From Byssothecium circinans (Eukaryota > Ascomycota > Dothideomycetes > Pleosporales > Massarinaceae): a DNA stretch of 64,000 bases. The notes below the pieces were generated by a model, which did not search any database, was not told where the DNA came from, and was given only the letters and a program-made list of their open reading frames with translations. Positions within the stretch are counted from its first letter, which is position 1; each line of letters starts with the position of its first letter. Positions 24,513-36,603 of this stretch are shown piece after piece. The stretch covers positions 368,440 through 432,439 of the forward strand of contig ML977003.1 in NCBI GenBank assembly GCA_010015675.1, written 5' to 3'. A program made the position numbers and the translations under genes.

Positions 24513-24928
24513 GGTGCAAGCTGGATCGAGAGTTCGTGGAAGAAGTTAATCAAGAGATGGCGGGAGAGGTTATACGCGAAGATGACAGTATTTTTCAAGT
24601 GTGGCGGTGTTGTGATTGTGAGTGGTCCCGCGAGATCCAGGAAACCTTAAAAGGCAAGCACAGCACCAAACGTGGCTGACCAAAGCAGGTGCCCCTCACT
24701 ACAAACGGGAGTCGCATGCCAGAAACTGCAACATGAGAGGAACTATATTCCTTTCAAATGTATTCAAGGAAAGTGAAAGCTACGTTGACATGTTGGACTG
24801 AGAGACTAAAGAAAGCCATAGAGTCCATAAGACCCACTGCGGCCCTAGGAAATGTACGCCGCAGCGCACGGAGAAAGTCTAATATGCTAATAGGGTATCA
24901 TACATGCAATTAAAGGGAAGAGAGACAT
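24513..24928. other. Intergenic, F-box-like 5' end / TAD2 3' end
   Basis: About 400 bp; both flanking genes are on the minus strand. A plus-strand frame (24392-24679) overlaps the first exon of the F-box-like gene and has no family features. Nothing else seen. Confidence 0.45.
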
Positions 24929-25626
24929 TCAAACCGGGTTAGGGGAAGGCGTCGACTTGGGGGCGTGAATGTCCATGGGCAGGATTTCTGTCTTCAACTC
25001 CCGCGTCTTCTTCTGCTTAGGCTCAGGCGCCTTCTCGTTCTCCTGGACGTAGAACTTGCGCAGCAACATGATGGCCTCCTCCCTGAAGATGCCTCCGGTG
25101 ACGGGATACGGCTTGTCGACACTCGGACTGTAGCTGTTAGATAAAAGCAGTATTTCGAAGTGAAAAGAGCGTACTCGGAATGGATGTTGAGCACACCCCC
25201 AGTGCCGCCAAACCGCTCATTCCAGCAACCAAAGTACACCGCGCGGATACCGTACTGGCGAAGCATTGAAGCGCACATGACGCAGGGCTCGACCGTGACA
25301 TAGAGATCCGTCTCCTTGAGCGTGCTGATGGGGTTGGCGGAAAGGATGCTGGCCAGGGCAACGAACTCAGCATGGCGGGTGCCGTTCAGCGTGCGATTCG
25401 TCTCGTTCATGCCTCGACCGATGATTTCGCCGTCCTTGACAAAGACACAGCCAACGGGCGTCTCGTCGCTCTTTAGGGCAAGCTCAGCCTATCATTCGCC
25501 AATGAGTCAGTCGTACGCCGCAGAGGAAAAGCAACAACGCAAGGCGGAGGGCTGGATAGTCACCATGTTGATGGCCTCGCGCATGAAGCCCTCATGGCGC
25601 GCCCTCTCCTCGGTGTTCATGTTCAT
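24929..25626 (-). CDS. TAD2: tRNA-specific adenosine deaminase subunit TAD2
   Basis: Catalytic subunit of the Tad2-Tad3 heterodimer that deaminates A34 to inosine in the tRNA anticodon wobble position. Three exons: 25626-25564, 25488-25175 and 25127-24929, giving 191 residues. The deaminase core shows TRHAEFVAL (zinc His and proton-shuttle Glu) and EPCVMCASMLR (two zinc Cys). It is preceded by ETPVGCVFVKDG and followed by CWNERFGGTGGVLNIHS. The C-terminal exon (VTGGIFREEAIMLLRKFY) is typical of fungal TAD2, with a lysine/proline-rich end. The start is uncertain: I use the first Met, MNMNTEE, but the frame is open upstream (DEDARFCQAAFAHHEF), so a further 5' exon may exist near 25690-25900. 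TVP18 is divergently arranged. Confidence 0.9.
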
Positions 25627-26245
25627 ATCGGCGTCGAATTCGTGGTGTGCAAATGCGGCTTGGCAGAAGCGTGCATCCTCGTCGGTCTAGGATGATTTGG
25701 TGTTGACAGGAAGAAAGGCTAGGCGGCGGCAGAAGAAAGCCAGAGTCTCATGCAATACGCTCCTGCGACTTTTGATAAAACAACGAATCCAAAACGTGAG
25801 CCGCAGCGTGCAGTGTTTGGCGACTAAGGAAGGAAGGCAGCCAAGACTCTGCTGTGCTTCCCGTCTGTGTGTGTGAGCCTGTGAGGTGAGATGTAGGCAG
25901 CTCGGACTACCGGTCGTTCCTCAGCCCAGTCCCGTTACGTGGAACTTTTGGAATCCGACATCCAAACCCTCTCTCGCACCAGGCACCGATTAGACCAACA
26001 ACACACTCGAGTTCTTCATTGCTGCAGCGCCACCTTCACATTACGCGTACACGGTCGCCGCCGCCATCCACGTAACTATTGAAGTTCCAATTTGTTTGTT
26101 GGGCTAGGCTTATTAAAACGCCAACGCCAGCTATTAACTGCGACCTTTGAGCTCCAACACCGCATCCATTTCCTGCACGATACAGCGCTGCGCATCAATA
26201 CACGAATAAAATAAAGCTTCTGGGAAGCTAGTCACGACTGCAAAG
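25627..26245. promoter_or_regulatory. Divergent promoter region, TAD2 / TVP18
   Basis: About 620 bp between outward-facing starts; part near 25627-25700 may be TAD2 coding sequence if its start is further upstream. No specific regulatory site recognised. Confidence 0.35.
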
Positions 26246-26994
26246 ATGGGGTTCATGGATACGCTGAAGGATGAGATGAAGACGAGGAATTTCAGTAAGC
26301 TGTCTGCACGCTGGGCTGGGGATGGTTGCTGACTTGGTCTCTCCCAGGTATTTACGGTCAATGGTGAGTTGCGCACCTGATGTTTTTCACTCATTGCACG
26401 GCGGACACATCTACGAGGGCATCGCAGTTTGGACTGTGGAAGACGGATGGCGCCGCGCCGCAAACAGATGTCTGCGATCCCTAGGCTGCCAACCCTCGAC
26501 GCAGACATTGGAAACTGGGGAAGTAGACACTTCAGGTGCTGACTGTTGCAGGTGCGGTATACTGTGCATAGTGCTTTGCTTCGCGCTCGGAATCTCCAAC
26601 ATCTTCACCGTCCACCCGCTCGTCATCCCTTTCAGCATTGTTTGCTTGTACGTCTCCCCCTCCACCCCTCCCATCGCTTCTAACCCTCCCCAGAGTATGC
26701 GCCTTCATCATCATATTCATCGAAATCCCGCTCCTCCTCCGCATCTGCCCGACGTCGCCCAAATTCGACTCCTTCATCCGCAAATTCGAGACCAACTACA
26801 TGCGCGCCGCCATCTACGCTGTCATGAGCGTCGTGCAGTGGGTTAGCATTGTGGCCGATGTTACAAGTCTGATCGCTGCCGCTGTCTTCTTGATGTTTGC
26901 CGCGCTCCTCTACGCGCTGGCCGGTGTCAAGGGACAGGCGTTCCAGGGCAGCAAGGCGCTGGGCGGTGCCGGCGTCGCGCAGATGATCATATAA
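26246..26994 (+). CDS. TVP18: Golgi membrane protein TVP18
   Basis: Small multi-spanning protein of late-Golgi vesicles (Tvp18 family), thought to act in vesicle trafficking. Four exons: 26246-26294, 26348-26363, 26552-26647 and 26694-26994, giving 153 residues. The N-terminus MGFMDTLKDEMKTRNFS leads into the conserved IYGQW, which is encoded largely by a 16-nt microexon. Four hydrophobic segments follow (starting GILCIVLCFALG, FIIIFIEIPLLL, MSVVQWVSIV and LIAAAVFLMFAALLYAL). The family ICPTSPKFDSF loop lies between the second and third. The acceptor of the last exon (CCCAG|A) was chosen to keep phase. Confidence 0.88.
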
Positions 26995-28619
26995 AGACGA
27001 GGAGTTGTGAATACAACTAGGGGGAGATGGGCTAGGGGATGTGTAAGGAGTCGAGGGAGAAGAGGGAGAATGAGATGCTGGTCTGGTTCTGTGCGAACAT
27101 GTTCCCGAGGGACAAACAAGGGATTGCGAGGGCTGCTGCGCTCAACAATGGCGAACAGGTTTTCGGCTGCATTTCTGAAGTTGGGATTTCAAAAACTTCT
27201 TGTATCATCAGTCGATAGCTCGGCGTTTTGGCATGTGGGATAGGCTTGAGAATCGAAGCGGGTCGGTTTCGTACCGGTTCGGCGTGTCTCTCTGTCATCA
27301 ATTGACCTGTTCAATCTGAAGCTCATATATGGTGATATTGGCACGTCATGTTCACGTAGTGGATGTACGTAACTGGTGGGGAGTGGTACGGGTGGGGGCG
27401 TGGGTGCCACGCCGGTTGCTTACCATGAATGCAAGAAGTTGCACGCGTGGGACGGGAGCTACACCATCTGAATTCACTTCAAGCCTACACACTATGGTGC
27501 TCTCCACTGAGAGACGCTTAACAACAACCCCAGTCCAAGTACTACTTATCTTGCTTTCTTCAATGACATGGTCGATCAATTGGAAAACCGCTTTGTGGAA
27601 ATGACATGCTTCTGACTGTCAGCTGGCACCCATGGACGCTCACGATGACGATGGGTCAGGAACAGCTTGCTTCCCGGTGATCAGGCGCGGGGAACATTGG
27701 GACGCTAAGAGAAGTGGCGCATGCATGCGTGCTTAGCATTTTCACGTACGCGAAATATAGGTATTGTATTTGGATAAATCCCGCATTTGAGTGAGTGACA
27801 TTAAAGTCGTTGGAGAGTGGCAAGGTGAAGAAGGAAGTGAGGCTGGAATATGGCTGTGAAGACAGTGTGAAACAGTTGACGATGCGATCGCCGTCTTTCA
27901 CACAATTCCCGATACGGATAGCGCCTCGGCATCAGCAAGCTCATGCACGTTCACTGTGCACAGCGTACAGCCTCCACGGAGGCGGAAGAGGTATGGCAGC
28001 AATGTAATGCCAGCTACGGTATTGGACGTATTATTCACCCTTAGAGGAATTCCATACGCAGGCCTTCACGTTTTCACGGCGCAAGCCGGGGTAAGCGGGC
28101 CATTCTTCTTTTCTTTGCTCGTCTGCATGCAAAAACGGCCCAGGGCCTGCACCATCTCTTGAGCTTTTTGCCTCTGCATCACTGCGGGTCCCGATGCTTC
28201 CCACATGAACTAGCTGTACCTACTTAACTGCCCCGTCGACCCGTGCAGAGTGCGGGACCACCTGTTTGCGCCTTTTTACTTGACTGATTCTATCTCGACA
28301 CACTCTTCCCCTTCCCTTCCCTCACGTCCAGTTAATTGACTTGGACCGTCGAGGTGAGTTCTTTGTCGGCTCTTGTTGAATCGCCGTTTCCTTCATTGGC
28401 TGGTGACTGCACTGCCATCATCGCTGTTGTTGCGAGATATACTGCTGCAGGAAGCTGCTGCTAGTCGTTCGTTGCTGCGGCGGCTATCTTACACACGGAT
28501 CTCAGTGCCATTCAGTACTCAGTCGCCGTTGGTACCAGAGCTCTCACTGACCTCACACCAACAGCTGCACACATAACTATCACTCCCCAACACCACATTC
28601 CCATACTTTCCCATACATC
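26995..28619. other. Intergenic, TVP18 / AIM21
   Basis: 1.6 kb between two plus-strand genes. Small frames only (for example 27329-27604 and 27656-27901), none with domain features. The last ~250 bp is pyrimidine-rich and is probably the AIM21 leader. No RNA gene or repeat seen. Confidence 0.45.
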
Positions 28620-31600
28620 ATGTCTGCCCCGCCGCAGATACCGCCGCGCCCGTCGAGGGGCCAGCAGCCGTCAACCGCATCGCCGCTCAACGAAGCTCCC
28701 AAGATCCCGCCGCGTCCCAAGCGCGCCATCGACCGCTCCGTCTCGCCCAACCGCGATGCCTTTGCCCGCTCGCCGCTGAATGACCCCGCATTTCTACACA
28801 ATGGCCAACACCACAAGGAGAGCCAGCTGAGCGCCGAGGTGCCCGCCCGCCCGCCAAGTGTGAGCTTGCCCTCGCTCGGTGAGGAGGGCATGGAGTACGC
28901 CAGCCTCGATGACCTCTCCAAAACGCTCACCAACCAGAGCGATACTTCTACTTCTCCACAGCAGACAAAGGTAGCTGGTGATCTACCTCTGCATGCTCCC
29001 AAGGCTTCGGTGCCGAGCTCTACGGCGAAGAGTAGGATCCAAACCGTAACTCGCACCGACTCGTCGCAAGCTGCCGCCGCTGGCTTTGGTAGGCTGGCGC
29101 CCGAGGACAAGGGCTTGCCCTCTGATTCTGGCCACTCCGTCTCCTCAACTAGCGGCAATACTCGCCCTAGTTCGCTCTACAAGGAGAAGGAAGAGGAGGA
29201 GCAAGGCATTCCTGAGATCGGCGTGCAGGTGCCCATGTACCCCAACGCTGGAGACGTACAGGCCCCGACTCCATCGCCTTTTGACCAGCCTCCTTCAAGT
29301 GGCATTGGTTTCTTCAACAAAGGTGGACAGCCCACTCCGCGCCACCATGGCAGGACCAAGAGCGGTCGTGAGATCTTCCATGGTCCTCCGGGAAGCTACG
29401 GCCTCCACGGCCATGGCAAGATTGGAAAAGACGAGTTCGAGCAGCAGTGGTACGCGAAGCATCCCCACGACCTCAAGCGTGAGAAGGCGGGTGAATACGG
29501 CCCGCACATTCAAGAGAACAGGAAAGACTACAACTGGGAGTCGGATAAGCTAGACAAGTTGGTTCGCGCAGCAGGCGCGGAGGGTGTTGGAATGGGTACG
29601 CTTTTGATGGCACAAGTGCCAACTCATGGCTGAAACTAATATGACTACACAGGTGCTTCTAGAGACGCCATTGCCACGCCTGATGAACAGATTGGTTACA
29701 TGGCGACTGAAGAATTCGCCTCGCGCATGGCCTCTCCGCGTCCTTCCTCAGGTCGCCCCAGCTCAATTTCCGGAAAGAACCAGCCTCCTGTAGAATCACC
29801 TCTCCGCCATTCGAAATTCCCCTCCGACGTCCTCACCAAGCGAACAACCAACGGGAGCGAGCCCGAGGAAGATGTAATTCACATCGATCCTCCTTCGCAC
29901 CGTGCAAGCAAGGTACATGGCGGTGGCTACGATCCGCCAACCGAAGATCTCGGCCCGCAGGGCGGAAACACTGAAGAGGAGGGCGGCTGGGTTTCTGAGC
30001 GAGGCTACGGCACGCCTATTCTCGCCTCGGATGAAATTAAGAAGCATGGACCCAATGCTGAATGGAGACAGCCGGCCATCGACCCAGAACTGGAACGTCG
30101 CACAAGCGGCGAGTACACTGTCAACGAAGACGGCACGCCCGCATATATCACCAAGCAGTGGACTCATAGCAGGAGCTCTAGCCGCAATGCGGAGAGGCAG
30201 CGATTTATTCCGAGCCCAGCTCATCATGACATGTCGAGCACTCCCCTTGAATCCCACAAGGAATACGAGCCTCTGTTCCCCGAGGACGAGCAGCCCAAGA
30301 AGCCCAAGACTGCCGCCGAAAAGCTCAAGCGCCCTGAACTCGCTCGCCACCAATTTCCCAGCCAGGACACATGGGAAGACACCCCCAGCAGCCTTCAACT
30401 CGAAACGACCGTAGACACTCCTCAAGCTGAGGAAGATCCGAAGACTCCTGCTGATACCGCTGCTGCCAGTGTGTTTGAGAAGCCAGACAAGGAGCAGGCG
30501 CGGAAAGAAAACATCACCAAAGAAGACCAACAGTCATTCCTTCCAGAGCACACGAAACGATTCGCCAACAAGCACCTCGAAAAAGAGTACCTCAACCAGT
30601 CTGCTCGTCCCGGAATGCAGCAGCGTTTCCCTAGCCAAGATATCTGGGAGGACGCGCCAGATCAGCTCCAGCATGAGACTACGGTTAGCGGGCCTCAGAC
30701 TCCAGAGACTAGCGAGTACGCCGATGAGTCGCCAGGCGTTGCCTCAAAGCAACCTACCATTCCGGCCCGGCCTACGTTACCTGCCCGACCGCAAAAGGCC
30801 AAGGAAACATCGCCGGTAGACAAGAGAGCGCCAATCTTGCCCGAGCGACCGAAGCCCCAAGTTCCCGCCCGACCCAACAAGCCCTTGACTCGATCCTCTG
30901 AGAAAGTGCCCACACTCTCCTCTGACCCCGCAGAAGCGGCGCCGCAAGCGAAACCCAAGCCCCCGGTTCCCGCCCGTCCAGGCGGCTCCAAGATCGCAGC
31001 CCTACAATCGGGCTTCCTCAAAGACCTTAACAGCAAACTCGGCCTAGGCCCACCAAAGGTCAAAGAACCGGAACCCGAGGAAGAAAAGGAAGCTCCGAAA
31101 CCTCTCTCTGACGCTAGGAAAGGCAGGGCTAAGGGCCCGCAGAGGAGAAAACCCACGAGTTCGGTCTCGCCGGCCCCCGCGGCGACGATCACAGCTGAGG
31201 TTGCGGTGCCGAAACAACAGCTCAGTATGGAGATTGCGAGTACAGTTTGGAGTATCGGGGACGACGGGGAAGTGGATGTGCCAGCTGCGCAGATGTCTGC
31301 TAAGTTGCACGAAGCGCTGAAAGTGCCGAGTAAGACCGAGGAACCCGTTGCTGCGGAGGAAGTATTGGAGAAGGAAGAACATGTTCAACCCAGTGAAGCG
31401 GACCTTGAGAAGACGCTTGTCAAGGATGCGGATCCGGAACCCGTTGTTGTTGAAACTTCTTCCTCGCAAGATGTCCCCGATGATGCGCCTGTCAAGGGAG
31501 AGACAGCGGGGAAGACTGAACCGATCACTTCGGAAGTCAAGGATGCGGAGCCGTTGGTTGAGCATCGGGTCCCGGGTGGTGGCGTGCCGCTGGAGAAGAA

Positions 31601-31751
31601 GAAGAGTCTTGAAGAGGAGATTAGGGAGGAGACGGTGGAGAAACTGAAGGGCGCTGCTGGTGGTGGTGCGGGAGAGGATAATGAAAAGCCGAAGGAGGCG
31701 CCTGGGCTATGGCGTGGGACGAGCGGGAGTGGGAAGTCGGATGAGGCGTAG
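28620..31751 (+). CDS. AIM21: AIM21-like actin patch regulator
   Basis: Largely disordered protein related to yeast Aim21, which with Tda2 binds actin capping protein at cortical patches and restrains endocytic actin assembly. Two exons, 28620-29595 and 29653-31751, give 1024 residues. The N-terminus is rich in proline and PPRP motifs (PPQIPPRPSRG), a typical SH3-ligand type. A conserved middle block (EFEQQWYAKHPHDLKREK, then DYNWESDKLDKLV) spans the splice. Further on, the RHQFPSQDTWEDTPSSLQ unit is repeated as RFPSQDIWEDAPDQLQ. Runs of PARP follow, leading to the family signature SKIAALQSGFLKDLNSKLG, where the capping-protein-binding region is expected. The C-terminus is acidic, Glu/Lys-rich and ends in a Gly/Ser stretch. 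Fungal members are of similar size. The intron has donor GTACGC. Confidence 0.85.
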
Positions 31752-33650
31752 ACTTTCGGAGGGATGTGGATTGGTTTGAGTGGGTGGGGGTGGGGGTGGT
31801 TGGGGTTAGGGTTGGGTGGAATGGGTTGAAATAGGCCTGCTAGCTTGCTAGACTAGCTAGCCGTCTGGCTGGGTGGTTTAGATAGACCTCTGTCTTTCCT
31901 CTCTCCGAGTGTCTCGGTCACTTTGTCTCTTTCTACTAGGTACATAAAAAAATACATTCCTGGTTTACCTGCGTTAACATACTGCCTCGGTTCAGTGCGC
32001 TTACAGGCAGGCGGGTGGTGGGAGTACACTCACCTCATTCTCCAGCTATGTGAATCTCTATGAATCTCCTTGTCGGTATCTCTGTTTCTCGTTTTCAACG
32101 CAAGGGATATATTTATTTATTGCTTCGATGGCACTCGTCGCAGCCCGTGTTCTCTCGCTTCTGTAGGATGATTGATTTGGCTCGACTCGACTCGTGGTCT
32201 TGCGGAGGAGGTGGAGGTAGAGACGGCGGTGTGGGGTGGGTTGATGTGATGGTGGGATGGTGTGGCTTTGGGTGGAGTATCTGTGTGTGTATGTGTATCT
32301 GTATCTGTATTACCGATATTCTTCAGACACAGACATGCATATGGACTTGTAAATACGGAAAAGTGTTTAAGGTTAGGTATATGTACGGGTACAACAGCAG
32401 CTATTTTAGAGGAAATAGCATGTATGTATATCAAGTAACGTTAACTAACAACATTACAGTTTGTTAATGTCTTTTCTTTTGGACTTTCCCGTTGCTTTTC
32501 CGATTCCCTTTTACTTCTCCCCTGATCTTAATTACAATAGAGATTTACGATAGAGATTTACGATAAAGGAAGGAAGAAAGGAAGAAAGAAAGGTCCAGAG
32601 GAGAAATTCGGGATTCAGAACCTTTGATACAATCAGATCAAATGCAATTAACAATAATCCATCTTATTTTATTTTCATTCTCACAAAGTCTGAGAAAAAT
32701 AAAACATTTCATCTGAGTTAACTATTGAACTTCTATACTGATCATTGCGAATTGCGAATTGCGGATACGGATGCGGGTGCGGGTGCGGTGCGGGTGCTGT
32801 AACTATATACCCAGGTAGCAAGACATTCCACTTACTACTCGCTGTTCTATATATTGGTATGTATGCACATGTATGTGTATATGCATGTGTATATATATGC
32901 CCCGTTGTGGTGGCGCCGGATGCTGGATACTACCTCCTCCTCTTCCACCTCTTCCACCTCTATATGAAGGTATAATTCCCACCTCCATGATTTCTGTAGC
33001 CCTTCATATCTAGTGCGAGTGAACTTCGGGGAAACTACCACAGACCCACTAGGCAGTTAATTCATAGCTACCTCTCTCTATCTGGTGACTATTGCACATC
33101 CTCGTCACTCTATGAATCCAACGTTCCTCAGCGCTCAATGAACCGGTCGGCGGGATACGCATAGGATCCCCACGGTACCGTCGTCATCGTTGATGAAAGG
33201 AACGGGTGTGTATATAGGGCACGACTGCATGTGTAGAACTGTTTGCCAGACCTGTAGAATCATGTCAAGGATAATTGGACGTGGATCCGGCCGGGCATCA
33301 GCTTTATTGTTAGTGTGTGGAAAAGTTGATGGAACCGTCTGGAGTGACTGAAGTAAATTCGCGATTGGCATTCCTTCAAGGCTGCGTGGCCAAAGGTCAC
33401 TCTACCATGCTCTATCGACCAATCAATCTCCAACTCCAAATAGCGGAATTGCGTACTCTCCGTCCCTTTCCCTTGGAGGCCTTCTGATCCGTCTTCCACT
33501 CCTCTAATTGCATCCACACCGGCTATCACGCCGGCGTTCTTCAATCCCTGAACGTGCCAGTCGTCAATCCCGCGGCTTGCTCTCCGTTACCATAATCAAT
33601 AACTCTCCATTATAATCAATTCATTTCGTTCACCTGCCCGCACCCACATC
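31752..33650. other. Intergenic with simple-sequence DNA
   Basis: 1.9 kb between convergent AIM21 (+) and glutaminyl cyclase (-). It is AT-rich with many low-complexity patches: a G-run tract (31781-31820), GTGTATCTGTATC repeats (32280-32315), AAGGAAG runs (32568-32592), GCGGGTGCGGGTGC (32772-32797) and TGTATATATAT words (32860-32900). No gene is supported; the frames seen have biased composition. Confidence 0.5.
31781..31820 (+). other. G-run tract, possible G-quadruplex
   Basis: Seven or more runs of at least three G in 40 bp, about 30 bp after the AIM21 stop and on its sense strand, hence probably in the 3' UTR. It includes GGGGTTAGGGTTGGG, which resembles two telomere-type units. The sequence meets the usual G3+N1-7 pattern; whether it folds is not known. 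Confidence 0.6.
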
Positions 33651-34917
33651 TCACTCCCCCACCCCACCACCCCCCTCCGGCTCCGTCCACACCTCCATCA
33701 TATCCAACCACTCCAACGCAAACCCCGCCACAATCCGACACCAATCCCTCACAACCCGCATATCCAAATGCTCCCCATCATCCCTTAACGTATGCCAGAC
33801 GCCGGGAAACGGATGCGGAATCACATGCAGCGTCTCAACCCCCCTCGCAATAAACGGCAAATGGTCGTCCGACACCGCGCCTGCCGGAATGCTGGCGTTG
33901 ACATCTGGCAGGAAGTTTTGCGCAGGGGAGGACTCGAGGAGGTTGAGGGCGCGCATGCGGGTTTCGACGGTGGAGAGGGCGAGGTACGCCCAGTGCGTGG
34001 TGGGGAAGTAGGAGGGGACCATTGGGGAGGGCGCTCCGAGGAGGTCGAGGAGGAGGAAGAGGGGGATTTGGTTGAGGGGGGTGCGGTAGCGGTAGAATTT
34101 CTGGCCCGCGGGGTTGGGAGTCGCAGCCCATGTTTCCGCGAGGGATCTATTTCCCTCTCTTTGTTAGCAAAAAATTTCACACCTCCCGGTATAATCCCCG
34201 TATAATCATAGTACCATCCCATGCTTGCTCAACAAACCCCCCTCGTAACTCAACTCCAAGTCCAAGTGCTCAAGCTCGTTGTACAGGAAAGGAAACATAC
34301 CTAGCCCCATACAAACTATCCTCATCCGTCCACCTCTCAAACGCCTCCTCCCCGTCCAGAAAAAGTATCTGAACCCCCATATCCATATCCACCTCGCCGC
34401 CCTCCCCCAACTCGCTCATCTCCCCATACATCTGACTGACATACCGATCCAGCACCTGCGCCGTATACATCAACACCGCACACGGCACTGCGCTATCCGT
34501 CGCGCCCACAAACCCCTCGGGCACGCGCTTACTATCATAATGCGCGACCAGCGTGAGCAGATTGGCTTCACCGGGCTTCGTCCAGGGCGGTTCGCGCTTA
34601 GCGATCAGGTTGGCAAAGGGGATCTGCACGGAACCCGTTGCGGGCGTTGTCGAGGTGCTGTTCTGCCAGGTTAGGGTCCACGAGGGGAGCTGCGTGGTGA
34701 AGAAGGAGTGGAGGTGGGCTTGGGCGGTTTTTTGGCCGGGCGTGCCGGGGACGCGGGGGATGAGGAGGGGTGCGAGGAGGGTGCCGTTTGTGGGGTCGAC
34801 GGTGGTCGGGGGTGGGATTGCGCGGAGGAAGCTGTCGGATAGGGGCTTGTAGGCTGCGGCATAGAGGAGGTGGAGTGTTGTGGCGCTGAGGAGTTGGGCG
34901 AGGGAGAGTAGGTACAT
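33651..34917 (-). CDS. Glutaminyl-peptide cyclotransferase (M28 family)
   Basis: Zinc-dependent enzyme of the M28 peptidase fold that converts N-terminal Gln or Glu to pyroglutamate in the secretory pathway. Two exons, 34917-34301 and 34146-33651, give 370 residues. An N-terminal hydrophobic stretch (MYLLSLAQLLSATTLHLLYA) is a signal peptide or anchor. Metal and catalytic motifs follow in family order: VAHYDSK, GATDSAVPCA (zinc Asp), LFLDGEEAF (zinc and catalytic Glu), DDHLPFIARGV and PGVWHT (zinc His). This set is more like glutaminyl cyclases than aminopeptidases. N-glycosylation sequons NGT and NST are present. The C-terminus is a short Gly-rich tail after the expected end of the fold. Confidence 0.88.
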
Positions 34918-35447
34918 GGTACCCGTCTGAGGTAGGACGGGAGACGTCGGGGTTGCGAGTGCGAGGCGAGGCGATTGCGAAGACGATTATGTCGCTATCA
35001 TGCTGCGATTTTGGTGATAATGGTAAGGAATGTTAGTGTTGGTGGAGGTGTGGTCTACAAGACAAAGCAAGGCGTTTCGGAGAGTTCGGAATGGATGGAT
35101 TGGTAGATGCGCGCAACTTGTCTCAAGACAACCTTAGTCGAAACTTGGACAGTCGAAGCGTGCGGAGCGAGGACTGAGGCATGAGGCACCCCTGGGGGAG
35201 TGTTGCAAGTCTTGCCGAAGTTCGGTGGTGGACGTTCGCCTTCGAATACGTTTCATCAAAAGGTGCAAGCAATTGGGCCGTAGATCAACAGGCGAGGATC
35301 GATCATGTGATAAAGATCTTATTTGATGAGATGCGGAGGTTCTAAATACCTCCGCAACTGACATTTCGACAAGCTGAACTGACGCAAGACGCATTGCAAA
35401 TCAAGATCCAGCGCTGGTCCATCCCACACAATCTAACCTCCGTCCAT
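34918..35447. other. Intergenic, glutaminyl cyclase / MaoC hydratase
   Basis: 530 bp; promoter of the glutaminyl cyclase gene and 3' flank of the next minus-strand gene. Nothing else recognised. Confidence 0.45.
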
Positions 35448-36603
35448 CTACAGCTTCGCCTTCAACTCCCCCTCAACCCTAACAACCGCCCGCCCATTAC
35501 TCAACACCACCTTCCCCCCGTCAACCCTAACAATAAATCTCACCTCCTCAAACCCCTCACTCCCCACCTTCTCCCCCGTCCTCCACATCTCGGTAATCAG
35601 CCTGACGCCCGGAATCACCGGGCTCGCAAACCTCGCCTGGAATTCCTTCAGATTCTCGGGCTTCGAGTTACCAAAAGCTTGAAGAATAGCATGGGCAGCA
35701 GTGTTCCAGCTAAAGAGACCGTGGATGATAGGGCCCCCGAAGCCCATTTTGACGCCGGGCTCGGGCGTCGCGTGGAGCGGGTTGTAGTCGCCGTTGAGGC
35801 GGTAGAGGAGTGCGGTCTCGCGTGTGGTTTGCGTTGTGCGGGATGCGGTTGGGGGCGTGTTGGATGGTGGGGGGTAGTTTACTGTTTTGGGTCCTGTGTG
35901 TGGTGGGGCGAGGTTAGCATTTTCATCTTCTTCTTCATTCCATCTCATGGTTTTTCTGGAGTTGAAATTGTAACTCACCCTTCGGCCCTCCCCATCCTCC
36001 CTGCCCAACATAAAACCCACTCCCCACTGCCCTGGAGTAAACCTCACCAGTCGCCTTGTCCACTAGCTTCTGTTCCGTCTCTACGACCGTTCCAGACTTT
36101 CCTTTGTCGTATACACCAAGCACCTTGCTCCTGATCTCGAACTTCCTTCCCTCGGAAGTCGTGGGAATGGGTTTGAAGAATTCGATCTTGCGCTCGCCGT
36201 CGAGGACATGCTTGGTGTCGAATTTGGGGACTCCGGCAATGGGTTCGGCGTTTGAGCGCGCGTAGAAGTCGATGACTTCTTGGTCGATGTGCTTGAAGGG
36301 GAGGATGATGGGGTAGGTGGGAAAGGCGGCGAAATTGGGGTGGAGTTCCTACAAGAGAGGTGTGTGTTAGCTTGGACCTCAGGGCGATTGGATGGTAGGA
36401 TGTTGGTTGGTGTGGGTGTCGGATGATACACATCCATACGGAATAAAATCAAGATAAAAGGGGGGGTTTACATAGAGGAAATGTAGCTCATCCGGATACG
36501 TAGCCCCAATGCTCGCCGCAAAGAGCAGCAGATCCCTCTTCAACCAGCTCACTTCGAAGGTAGGGAACTCGAATCCCACACCTGGTCCTTTTTGCTCGCT
36601 CAT
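35448..36603 (-). CDS. MaoC-type enoyl-CoA hydratase / acyl dehydratase
   Basis: Hydratase-2 (double hot-dog) protein expected to add water to 2-enoyl-CoA, giving the (3R)-hydroxyacyl-CoA. Three exons: 36603-36472, 36348-35979 and 35893-35448, giving 315 residues. The N-terminal hot-dog starts SWLKRDLLLFAASIGA with the family's DELHFLYELHPNFAAFPTYP. The C-terminal hot-dog has the catalytic hydratase motif YRLNGDYNPLH (Asp and His) and the following GFGGPIIHGLFSW. Both halves match the hydratase part of the peroxisomal multifunctional beta-oxidation protein Fox2, here as a free-standing enzyme. The C-terminus ELKAKL could weakly resemble a peroxisomal PTS1 (AKL), which suggests peroxisomal import. 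An in-frame Met seven codons upstream (36624) is an alternative start. Confidence 0.88.

Noticed and set aside
31806..31816. Interstitial telomere
   Set aside because: Only about two TTAGGG-like units inside a general G-rich tract; not enough to call a telomere or a breakpoint.
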